Shown here piece after piece: positions 22,990 through 30,412 of a DNA stretch of 64,000 nt. Numbering within the stretch: position 1 is the first letter of the stretch; each line of letters begins with the position of its first letter. Both the position numbers and the translations under genes were made by a program. Below the pieces are notes generated by a model that saw nothing but the letters and a program-made list of their open reading frames with translations, had not been told where the DNA came from and did no database searches. Origin of the DNA: Allacma fusca (lineage: Eukaryota > Arthropoda > Collembola > Symphypleona > Sminthuridae); NCBI GenBank assembly GCA_947179485.1, contig CAMXBY010000083.1, forward strand, positions 62,001-126,000. The letters run 5' to 3'.

Positions 22990-25753
22990 ATTCAGCTATA
23001 TCCTTAGTCATGCTTTTCCATATATACCTATCTTTGATTCTGCCGAGTGTTTTGGCAAAACCTAAGTGTCCTGAAAAAGTGTCGTCATGGGCAGTTTTCA
23101 GAATAAATTCTACTAAGCATTTAGGTATAAAAAGCTTATAATGGTTATTTTTCTTATGGTATAAAATACCATCTGAGTCAATATGATAATTAGCTATTTT
23201 CTTATTGTTAGGAAGAAGCTTAATTTTCTCTAGTATAGTTTGTATAGTGGGATCAGTGGCTTGCATTTCTTTAATATTATTTGAAGGGAGTGGAGGTTTA
23301 GCTTCTGTTATTATTTCTCCCTCATTGAGTATTCTGAATGGCTGATAATTGTCCTTTTCCTCAATGAGAGCTGCTGCTGCCGCAGTGGGAATATTTTGAT
23401 TGACAGGTCGTAATGCTTTACGAGCCTGTTTGGGTTTTAGCTTTTCTTCTGTCAAAAGTATGTCATGAGGGAGTTTGTCCTCAAGGTCTTGCTCGTCTGT
23501 TTCCTCAACAGGGAGTGGACAACTTGACAGGAAATCAGCGTCTAGGTGTTTCTTACCACTGATATATTGAACCTCATAATCATAATCCAATAATTTAAAC
23601 AAAAAGCGATTTAGTCTCGAGCTATTATTGGTATTTTGTGCTCGTACCTTCAAATTACATGGGGCGTGATGGTCGCTACGTATAAGAAATTTCGATAAAT
23701 ATAGATAGGGTCGGAATTTCCTACAACCAAATACTACAGCAGAAAGTTCGAGTTCAGTTACTGAAAATGAATTTTTCTCTGCAGGTAGTAATCCTCTAGA
23801 GGCATAGCCTACGGGGTGTTCGCCTGTGGGATATTTTTGTAATAGGGAAGCACCTAATCCTCTCCTACTAGCATCGCAATGTAGTATTTTGGGTAGGTCA
23901 GGATTAAAATGCCTAAGTACTGGGGCAGTTATTAATGCTTTCTTTAATGTATGAAATGCATAAGTAGCCTCTGGGGTCCATTTAAACATACTAATTCGGG
24001 TTTTCTTAGCTTTACTGCCTTTGCTTCCTTTCCAGCAAGCAGATATAGGGCCAGCTATACTGGCGAAGTCCTTAATATATTTTCTATAAAAAGAGCATAT
24101 ACCAAAGAAACTTCTGGCTTGTTTTTCTGTTTTGGGTATGGGAACATGCTCGATGGCCTTAAGCTTGTCTTTAAGTGGCATTGTTCCTTCAGGCGTAATG
24201 AGAAAACCTAATATTTCTATACTTTGATATCCAAATTTACATTTGTTGGGCTTGACTACAAACTCGGCTTTACTCAGTCTTAACAGAAATTCTTCTAAAG
24301 CATATAAAATACCTTCCTCATCAGCTGCGTAACAAATAATATCATCTATATATACCATGGCGCTTCTAAATTTTTGGGAGGCTAGTATATGGTCTAGGGT
24401 GCATTGGAAAGCTGCTGGGGCATCTGTGTCACCCATTTGCATTCTCAATGTACACCACATACCGTCCTGAGTGACTACGGCCAATTTCCTGCCTGTGGAT
24501 TTGGTTACAGGGATTTGGTGAAATCCCGCGACAAGATCCATAGTGACAAAATATTTTTTTCCATGAAATTGGTCCAATATGTCGTCAACTCTGGGAATAG
24601 GATTTACTCTATGTTTTACAACCTTGTTTAATTTTCTGTAATTTACTACTGTCCGAAAGGTTCCATCCTTTTTCTTTATAAGAAATAAGGGTGAAGCCCA
24701 TTCACTAATACAAGGCTTAAGTATTCCTTTCTTTACTAACTTCTTAACCTCCTCCATGATATGTTTTCTTTCAGCAGGAGAGGCTCGGTAAGGGGGCTCT
24801 TTGACTGGAGCCGCGTCTCCTGTATTTAAATGATGAGGTGGGACTTTAGCTATAGGCAGTTCTTCTTGGTCAAAATAAAAACATTCTGGGTATCTGCTAA
24901 GTAAATCCCTAAATCGTGCTTGGAATTCTATGGGTAAGTCAGGGTTTATATCTAGTGTGTCAAGTTGTTCGTCTGTTAGGCGTTTATCTACATCCTTAGT
25001 ACTGCGCCTATAATCTGTTAATATCTCGAATGAGTCCTCATACTCTATATGCCCTACAGTGGTAGTTGCATATAGTCGTACGGGTTCATGGCTGGGGTTA
25101 CATAGGTAAACTACAGGATTCTTGGTGGGAATAATAGATCTAGTCCCTAGTACTCGTTGTCTCTGGTAAAATAATCTTGAAGGTTCAAACAAAAATGTTT
25201 TGTCCTTGCAAGGGGGAATATCTATTTCTACCGTAGTGTGAGCATATGCAGGCAATATAATATTCTTTTTAAGTTTTATTGCCCTGTGCTTCTCGGGTTT
25301 CGCTGATTTGAAACTAAAAATTGATCTTAGCTGAGAAAAGTCATGTGATGGCTTTTCTCGGCCAAAAGAGTTTTCTATCCCTAGCATCTGTATGGGATGT
25401 AAATATTTTCCTGTAACTTTCCCATGTTTAAAGTTGATGTTAAGTTCTGCTTGTCTCATGAAATCATTCCCTATGATAAAAAGGGGCTCTAAATTTTCTA
25501 ATACACACACTGTCAGTTTAACTGGGTTTATTCCTAGCTTGCATTCTATTTCCATCATCCCAAGTGGAGTCGTTATATGTCCTGTGGCTGTTCGTATTTT
25601 TAAATTGGTCGGTGGAGGGTCTAATTTGGTATTTGGGGGTAGAAGCTTAAAATGAATGAAACTTCTACTGGCTCCTGTATCAATAAGTGCTGAAAGCTTA
25701 CAGTTATATACTAATGCGGGAATCATAACAACAGAGGTATAGTCGTTACTCAT
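22976..25753 (-). CDS. pol: Pol: protease, reverse transcriptase, RNase H
   Basis: Aspartic protease active site DTGA at residues 25-28. Reverse transcriptase follows, with the YIDD catalytic motif at 468-471. RNase H acidic residues lie in HCDAS (D627), VTELEL, RSDHH and DADF. The C-terminus has the first half of the integrase zinc finger (two His, six residues apart) and then stops. This ORF is in the same frame as gag: between the gag UAG (25820-25822) and this Met there are 22 further sense codons and no other stop, so the natural product is probably a Gag-Pol readthrough protein and not one starting here. RT motif B is unusual: where most gypsy RTs have PFGLxNAPA, this one has QMGDTDAPA. 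RT, RNase H and the His pair otherwise look intact. Confidence 0.95.
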   Translation of the reverse strand: MSNDYTSVVMIPALVYNCKLSALIDTGASRSFIHFKLLPPNTKLDPPPTNLKIRTATGHITTPLGMMEIECKLGINPVKLTVCVLENLEPLFIIGNDFMRQAELNINFKHGKVTGKYLHPIQMLGIENSFGREKPSHDFSQLRSIFSFKSAKPEKHRAIKLKKNIILPAYAHTTVEIDIPPCKDKTFLFEPSRLFYQRQRVLGTRSIIPTKNPVVYLCNPSHEPVRLYATTTVGHIEYEDSFEILTDYRRSTKDVDKRLTDEQLDTLDINPDLPIEFQARFRDLLSRYPECFYFDQEELPIAKVPPHHLNTGDAAPVKEPPYRASPAERKHIMEEVKKLVKKGILKPCISEWASPLFLIKKKDGTFRTVVNYRKLNKVVKHRVNPIPRVDDILDQFHGKKYFVTMDLVAGFHQIPVTKSTGRKLAVVTQDGMWCTLRMQMGDTDAPAAFQCTLDHILASQKFRSAMVYIDDIICYAADEEGILYALEEFLLRLSKAEFVVKPNKCKFGYQSIEILGFLITPEGTMPLKDKLKAIEHVPIPKTEKQARSFFGICSFYRKYIKDFASIAGPISACWKGSKGSKAKKTRISMFKWTPEATYAFHTLKKALITAPVLRHFNPDLPKILHCDASRRGLGASLLQKYPTGEHPVGYASRGLLPAEKNSFSVTELELSAVVFGCRKFRPYLYLSKFLIRSDHHAPCNLKVRAQNTNNSSRLNRFLFKLLDYDYEVQYISGKKHLDADFLSSCPLPVEETDEQDLEDKLPHDILLTEEKLKPKQARKALRPVNQNIPTAAAAALIEEKDNYQPFRILNEGEIITEAKPPLPSNNIKEMQATDPTIQTILEKIKLLPNNKKIANYHIDSDGILYHKKNNHYKLFIPKCLVEFILKTAHDDTFSGHLGFAKTLGRIKDRYIWKSMTKDIAEYVLS

Positions 25754-25793
25754 AGAGTATATCTCTGCGATTTGGTCTTCTTTCGTGATACTT

Positions 25794-25822
25794 GGGAGCC
25801 CTGAGGACTCCCGTAAGTCCTA
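25794..25822 (-). promoter_or_regulatory. Gag UAG stop with downstream readthrough hairpin
   Basis: The gag frame ends CAA CAA UAG, and pol continues in the same frame. Seven nucleotides after the stop (GACUUAC) begins a hairpin: GGGAGUCC (25812-25805), loop UCA, GGGCUCCC (25801-25794). It has eight pairs, one of them U-G. Gammaretroviruses make Gag-Pol by reading through UAG with a structure starting about 8 nt downstream, so the geometry fits. Readthrough itself is inferred. Confidence 0.7.
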
Positions 25823-28615
25823 TTGTTGGTTTGCTTTAGGTGAAGGGCATTCGGCACTGATGTGTCCTATACCTTTACAATTATAGCATTCCCTCGAGGG
25901 ACAGTCTCTGGACATATGACCCTTTTTATGACACGTATAGCATTCAATGTCATTGGAGGAATCGTTACCTTCAGCGACTGAATTGATAACTTCTGCTAAA
26001 TTATCTTTGATATATGACCTTTTCGGTTTGTCATAAGATTTGGTGGGTGCCTTAGGATCTGGAGTTCTCGATCTATTTCTAGGGGCTGGCGATCGGCCTC
26101 TAGAATTAGATCGGTTCCGGCTTTGTTGCCTATTGTTCTGGTTATAGCCGCCACTATTACTATTAGGGTTATTTTGTGTATCCTTAGTACAAGTGCATTG
26201 ACACTTGTGTGGTTGCTGGTCAGCAATGGCTCTATAACCATACTTCATTAACATTTGAGTTAATTCTGGCAAGCTGGGTAGGTCATCATAATTTTTCTTA
26301 TACTCCTTTCGTTCAGGAGTTTTAGAACGTGGTCGGGGTTGCCGTGGGGGGTACTTTTTCTCAGTGCTATCTTTAGGAGGGTCTTTCTTAGCTTCACTAA
26401 TAGCCTTTAGGGCTTGATTAGTGTTGGTTTCAATGCTCTGCATGTGGTCTGTGAGTTTAGCTAATTGTTCCTCCATTGGACGTTTAATAATACTTTGTCC
26501 ATAGCTTAGATCGTACTCCTCTATTTGTTTTACCTTATTGTAAATAGATTCGGTCGTGTCGGATGGTACTCTGTTGGGGGCAATGAGCTTGAGGAGTGGT
26601 CTAGATAATCCTCTCAGTATTAATTCTACTCTGTCGTCCGGGCTTATCTTAGCGTCTACATCGTACTGGTTAATGAGATTTAATTTCTCACTAATGTAGT
26701 GGTGTCCTTTCTCATTGTCTCCCTGACGTCTATTTTCCATAAGCATTTTTAACTGATGGTTATTTAGTTTGTATCTATCTGTGAATTCCTTTTTAAATGC
26801 AGTCCAAGAGCCCTTTCTTCCATCTGCGGCAAATTTGCCTTCGGCCCATGCCTGGAAGGGTCCTTGTAATTGCATTATGAAACATTCTATTTTCTGTTCC
26901 TCTTGCAATCCTCCTGATCCAGTTCTCATGAGATTTAATCCCATGTCTATCTTTCTAATGTACTGTTCAGGGTTATCTCCATCCTTAAATTTGGGAATCT
27001 GATTTAAGACATTCATGTTGTCTTCTAAATCCTCGGAATCACTGTCGTCTGAAGTTGGGACCGAATAAACTCGATATAGTATTTTAGAATGACCTTGGTT
27101 GTCTAGTAATGTTATAAACTGTTTGTTAATTAAGTATTCGATATATTCTGTTGTAAAATATTCACTATCATGCGTTATATCGAATTCTTCTAACGTCCAG
27201 TCTAATTGTAATTGATCGTCCTCGTTAAGTTCGTATATGGGGTCATTGGTTTCCTTCAGAAAAGTTTCTTTAATAATGTGAGGCCACGCAGTATGAATTA
27301 CTGGTGTTAACCAATAGGTTAGTTTTGAATGTACGTGATAGATCTCTAGTACTTCATTTACTCTGCCTCTTATTTCAAGGTATGGATCACTTAATTCTTC
27401 TGGATAGTAATTTTGATTCCTAATTTGGTCCTCTACTCGTAACTTGAAATTTTCCCAGTCGTGCTTGTGTTCGTCAGTGTACACTATCTTTCGTAATCTT
27501 TCCTTAGCATTTGGAGATAATTCTATCAGTCTCGATTTGACTGGGACATCTGTAGTTGCAATTAAGATTTGTCTATATATGCAGTCTACTAACCAGTCTT
27601 GGGGGATTCCGTTTTTCTGGAATTGAGTGAGGGCTATGTGCGCTAACTGAGTAATGATCGTGTGTATCTGTAATGGATCACACGTCCTTACTTTTAAGTG
27701 CTCCTTGACTTTATACTGAAAATATGATTGATAGTTAATAGTACAACTAACGAAACAGTCTAAATCTATGTCCTTAATATTGACTTTGTCCTTATAGGGT
27801 TTTTCAACTTTCACGGGTAATATCTTATTTTTGATTCGCCGTTTACTGTCTTTAACGCTGAGTTTGATTTCAGCTAAAACTCTTGAAACTACTTCAGCGG
27901 TAAAAGTAATTTTTGAGGAATGATATCTGTCAAGGATTCGGATATTTTTATCGTATTCCCTACCGTCAGGGTTTGGGTGGCTTGTAAGGTCGTAAGTAAA
28001 GGGTAATATAAGGATTTTCTCTATGGATTTGGGAGCGGGCTCCTCTACATCATCTCTCCTTATTAGAGGTGGAAATTTGAAAGCCTTTTCCGAATTGAGT
28101 TCGAGAAATTCTAATGACCCTAACTGTAGAAGGTAAGCAATACTTTCCACATTTGTAAAATTATAGACAATCTCGTCTAGTAATATGAAAGGTTCGCTTA
28201 TCCCTAAGATTTCGGTGTCTGTTGGATCTCTGCCCTTGTCAAGACAGATGAGATGGGCATAATATTTAACGAAATAACTTCTCCAGTTGAGTCGTCCTTT
28301 GTAAACCTTACTATCTGCTGAGAGATGTTCAAAGAAAGGTAGTCCAATACATTTGACTGTGATATCAGGGAATAAAAAATATTTCTTGAGTATCCTAATG
28401 TGATCTTCATATAGTGGAAAAATGCTTTTATGTAAACCCTCTTTTATGGTTTTACGCCTTTCTTCTGAAATTATAAAGTCTTGTTCGTGTCTATTTCTGG
28501 TAGTGGCGGTGGGTGTTAAAGGTCGTTCGTCGTATGCAGGGGTGCTTGGGGCGGTATCCTTTTCATTAAAAGATATGTATTCGGCGTCAAGATAATTTTC
28601 TGGGTCATCAGACAT
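25820..28615 (-). CDS. gag: Gag with long N-terminal extension and two zinc knuckles
   Basis: Structural protein that packages element RNA. The retrotransposon-gag region starts near M534 (MNVLNQIPKFKDGDNPEQYI) and runs to about residue 700, with typical FMQLQGPFQAWAEG and WTAFKKEFTDRY elements. A basic Arg/Ser/Asn-rich region follows, then two CCHC knuckles at 892-905 and 910-923 (Cx2Cx4Hx4C), and a short tail. Residues 1-520 are an additional domain not found in ordinary gypsy Gag and not recognised by me. It is joined by an acidic linker (SDDSDSEDLED). At 931 aa it is about two to three times the usual length. The ORF starts 11 nt after the 66-aa membrane ORF. It ends at a UAG with pol in the same frame. 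Confidence 0.93.
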   Translation of the reverse strand: MSDDPENYLDAEYISFNEKDTAPSTPAYDERPLTPTATTRNRHEQDFIISEERRKTIKEGLHKSIFPLYEDHIRILKKYFLFPDITVKCIGLPFFEHLSADSKVYKGRLNWRSYFVKYYAHLICLDKGRDPTDTEILGISEPFILLDEIVYNFTNVESIAYLLQLGSLEFLELNSEKAFKFPPLIRRDDVEEPAPKSIEKILILPFTYDLTSHPNPDGREYDKNIRILDRYHSSKITFTAEVVSRVLAEIKLSVKDSKRRIKNKILPVKVEKPYKDKVNIKDIDLDCFVSCTINYQSYFQYKVKEHLKVRTCDPLQIHTIITQLAHIALTQFQKNGIPQDWLVDCIYRQILIATTDVPVKSRLIELSPNAKERLRKIVYTDEHKHDWENFKLRVEDQIRNQNYYPEELSDPYLEIRGRVNEVLEIYHVHSKLTYWLTPVIHTAWPHIIKETFLKETNDPIYELNEDDQLQLDWTLEEFDITHDSEYFTTEYIEYLINKQFITLLDNQGHSKILYRVYSVPTSDDSDSEDLEDNMNVLNQIPKFKDGDNPEQYIRKIDMGLNLMRTGSGGLQEEQKIECFIMQLQGPFQAWAEGKFAADGRKGSWTAFKKEFTDRYKLNNHQLKMLMENRRQGDNEKGHHYISEKLNLINQYDVDAKISPDDRVELILRGLSRPLLKLIAPNRVPSDTTESIYNKVKQIEEYDLSYGQSIIKRPMEEQLAKLTDHMQSIETNTNQALKAISEAKKDPPKDSTEKKYPPRQPRPRSKTPERKEYKKNYDDLPSLPELTQMLMKYGYRAIADQQPHKCQCTCTKDTQNNPNSNSGGYNQNNRQQSRNRSNSRGRSPAPRNRSRTPDPKAPTKSYDKPKRSYIKDNLAEVINSVAEGNDSSNDIECYTCHKKGHMSRDCPSRECYNCKGIGHISAECPSPKANQQ

Positions 28616-28626
28616 AAGGACTATGC

Positions 28627-28827
28627 TTATTTAGGAAGTTGGTATAGTATGAACCATAGAATAAGGTTTCCTAATATGAGGATGGCAATGAGTGGCACGA
28701 GTATGACTAAAAGACCTTCACATATTTTTGGTCCGTTGGTTTGTAAAATATTTGTGCTTGCTACTGGGACTAAGCGTCTACGACTGACTGTATATACACC
28801 GTTATAGGGAAGTCTCCTCTTGGTCAT
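28627..28827 (-). CDS. 66-aa membrane protein upstream of gag
   Basis: Unrecognised. The N-terminus is basic (TKRRL, SRRRL) and a long, uninterrupted hydrophobic segment at about residues 36-62 is a clear membrane helix, leaving almost no C-terminal tail. This gives a tail-anchored or type III topology with the basic part in the cytosol. It lies 11 nt before the gag start and about 110 nt after the BTB-like ORF, all on the same strand. Small size and one helix are compatible with a viroporin or an anchor for other element proteins; neither role can be shown from sequence. Confidence 0.6.
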   Translation of the reverse strand: MTKRRLPYNGVYTVSRRRLVPVASTNILQTNGPKICEGLLVILVPLIAILILGNLILWFILYQLPK

Positions 28828-28938
28828 AAGAAGGGACTAAGAGTGACTTATCGTCTTATATTTAGTAAAGATTTATAGATTAAGTAAAGAGTGTATACAA
28901 GAAGTAAGAAAATTGTCAAATTGTTTAAGACCTGGACT

Positions 28939-29460
28939 TCAGAGGAAGTCGTTGGGGTTGAGGTCCAATTCAGGGGCATTAAACACAAGGGCTGGTGAGT
29001 GAAGCAGCTTAAACTTCTGATGTATTTGGGATGCTACGTGAGGGTTGGCAGGTACGCATCCATAGTACACGTTGGCGAAGAAAATTGTTGCTTCAATCAC
29101 ATCAGCTTCTGGAATAGGTAGAAGCCAATAATTTCCAATTTTCTGTAATGTGTTTGGAGTTGGTATTAGAGAAGTTTGAGCTTCTAGTACTACACGATGA
29201 CACGCTTTAATCCAACCATGCCCAACTAGAATCACATCGTACGGTTGGTTTCCCATAAGATGATGATATGATGTTTGAGGATGTGTAGGATGGATACTAG
29301 CGGCTGGGGTGGGTTGTTGGCTCATATTTGCTTTTAAGCGCATGTAGTATAAATGCCATAAAATAAAATTATTAAAATTATGCATTGACAAAACATATAA
29401 AAGAAGGATAGAAGTACGAGTTGAAGTAAGGTAAGCGGAGTCATATTGAATTTTTCTCAA
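28939..29460 (-). CDS. BTB/POZ-like protein
   Basis: From M46 (base 29325), which is a likely alternative start giving 128 aa, the protein has a BTB-like pattern. YDVILV matches the opening beta strand, GWIKACHRVVLEAQTS matches the usual 'kfkaHrvvLaarS' stretch with one extra residue, and IPEADVIEATIFFANVYYGCVP matches the 'pdvspeaFealLeflYtGev' segment before the final helices. The usual F..L/MF segment is shortened. BTB domains mediate dimerisation and recruitment of Cullin-3 or corepressors. Recognition is by eye only. The first 45 codons contain a hydrophobic run; they start 7 nt after the previous stop, so the longer form is also possible. Such a domain is not a normal retrotransposon component. 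Confidence 0.55.
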   Translation of the reverse strand: MRKIQYDSAYLTSTRTSILLLYVLSMHNFNNFILWHLYYMRLKANMSQQPTPAASIHPTHPQTSYHHLMGNQPYDVILVGHGWIKACHRVVLEAQTSLIPTPNTLQKIGNYWLLPIPEADVIEATIFFANVYYGCVPANPHVASQIHQKFKLLHSPALVFNAPELDLNPNDFL

Positions 29461-29467
29461 TACTGGC

Positions 29468-29812
29468 TTAACATTCGTAGGATCTTATAAGTGTCCCTCT
29501 CTTAATTTCTTCTAAGTTGTGTACTACCTTGTATCTATATTCTAAAGGCACAATGTATTGATTTGAGTGGAAATATCTATAATGTTGCAGGTTAGGAGTG
29601 AGATTTCGTTTTTGTTTGAAAAGAAAAATTGTTAAAAAGCGTTGAAATCTGAACTGGCTATTTCTAATATTATACAGCTGGCCTACAAATGGAAGAATTC
29701 TATTTAAAATTTCAGCGTCTAATTCTAATAATTGGGGGTTGGTTTCGAAAAGGAACGTATTGTCCGGTCTGGGTACTAGAGTCTTTTCGTTCAGCTCTAG
29801 TGATTGCATCAT
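29468..29812 (-). CDS. 114-aa protein of unknown function
   Basis: Unrecognised, mixed charged and aromatic composition, no membrane helix. It overlaps the preceding 94-aa ORF by 101 nt in a +1 frame and is followed after 7 nt by the BTB-like ORF. Its middle part (an ELDAEILNRIL helix followed by QFRFQRFLTIF and KQKRNL) loosely resembles the C-terminal half of the 81-aa ORF upstream, while the 94-aa ORF resembles the N-terminal half. The 94/114 pair could be one ancestral gene split by a frame change, or two overlapping genes. Confidence 0.45.
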   Translation of the reverse strand: MMQSLELNEKTLVPRPDNTFLFETNPQLLELDAEILNRILPFVGQLYNIRNSQFRFQRFLTIFLFKQKRNLTPNLQHYRYFHSNQYIVPLEYRYKVVHNLEEIKRGTLIRSYEC

Positions 29813-29996
29813 ACATAACCCAGTATGGATTTTGAGAATTCAGAACTTCGTTCTTTCTATATAGAAAATTTGAAAGGTTAACTGCCTGTCTAGAATTTTC
29901 AGCTATTTTGATTATTAATTCCGTGTGGGCTAATTGTGGCTTAGCGTAAGCTATTTGTGAAAGCTGGAAATAAAAATTCTTTCGAAGTTCAGTCAT
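29712..29996 (-). CDS. 94-aa protein, possible paralogue of the 81-aa ORF
   Basis: Unrecognised. The start MTELRKNFYFQLSQI lines up with the start of the preceding 81-aa ORF (MSFLKYSFYTKLSEI): shared FY, LS and I at the same spacing, and a shared NL about 30 residues later. The C-terminal part is basic (IIRIRR). It begins 6 nt after the previous stop and overlaps the next ORF by 101 nt. The packing suggests translation from a shared message by reinitiation or an alternative route. Confidence 0.45.
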   Translation of the reverse strand: MTELRKNFYFQLSQIAYAKPQLAHTELIIKIAENSRQAVNLSNFLYRKNEVLNSQNPYWVMYDAITRAERKDSSTQTGQYVPFRNQPPIIRIRR

Positions 29997-30002
29997 ATTC
30001 TG

Positions 30003-30248
30003 TTATAATTTCAAATTCTTGCCCTTTTGTTGTGGAAATATTTTCCATAAGAGGCGTTGTTTAGTTTGAAACTGGAAAATTTGTTGCTTCAAAATTTTCT
30101 TAAAGACTGGATCTGAAAGTTCTCTTAGGTTGGGAGCTTGGTCAAATTCTTCAGCTTGAAGACTGATAAAGGCTGAGACATAAGGGTTGCAAGGTGAAGT
30201 TTTGATTTCACTAAGCTTTGTGTAAAAAGAATATTTTAAGAAACTCAT
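30003..30248 (-). CDS. 81-aa basic protein of unknown function
   Basis: Unrecognised. It has a FYTKLSEI N-terminal block also seen in the 94-aa ORF and a lysine- and glutamine-rich C-terminal half (KKILKQQIFQFQTKQ), probably helical. It starts 2 nt after the stop of the 53-aa membrane ORF and ends 6 nt before the 94-aa ORF. No signal peptide or membrane helix. Confidence 0.45.
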   Translation of the reverse strand: MSFLKYSFYTKLSEIKTSPCNPYVSAFISLQAEEFDQAPNLRELSDPVFKKILKQQIFQFQTKQRLLWKIFPQQKGKNLKL

Positions 30249-30250
30249 TT

Positions 30251-30412
30251 CTAATTGTAACCTGAATTATTTCTGTATCCATTCCTATCGTTTAAATTTC
30301 TCAGAAGGGAAATATTGAAATAAACAAGAAGCGCTATGAATAGTACCAGCACCACTGTTAATAAATTTCCGGTAGGAATTTCACCATTTGTTGTAAAACA
30401 AATACATGCCAT
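30251..30412 (-). CDS. 53-aa single-pass membrane protein
   Basis: Found by hand-translating the minus strand; the protein starts MACICFTTNGEIPTG. A hydrophobic segment at about residues 16-37 (LLTVVLVLFIALLVYF within it) is a clear transmembrane helix. The N-terminus is short with two Cys, and the C-terminal tail is polar and Asn-rich with RNLNDRNGYRNN. Only 2 nt separate its stop from the next start. It is the first member of the packed ORF block. Size and layout resemble viroporins or small viral membrane proteins, but this is not proof of function. Confidence 0.5.
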   Translation of the reverse strand: MACICFTTNGEIPTGNLLTVVLVLFIALLVYFNISLLRNLNDRNGYRNNSGYN

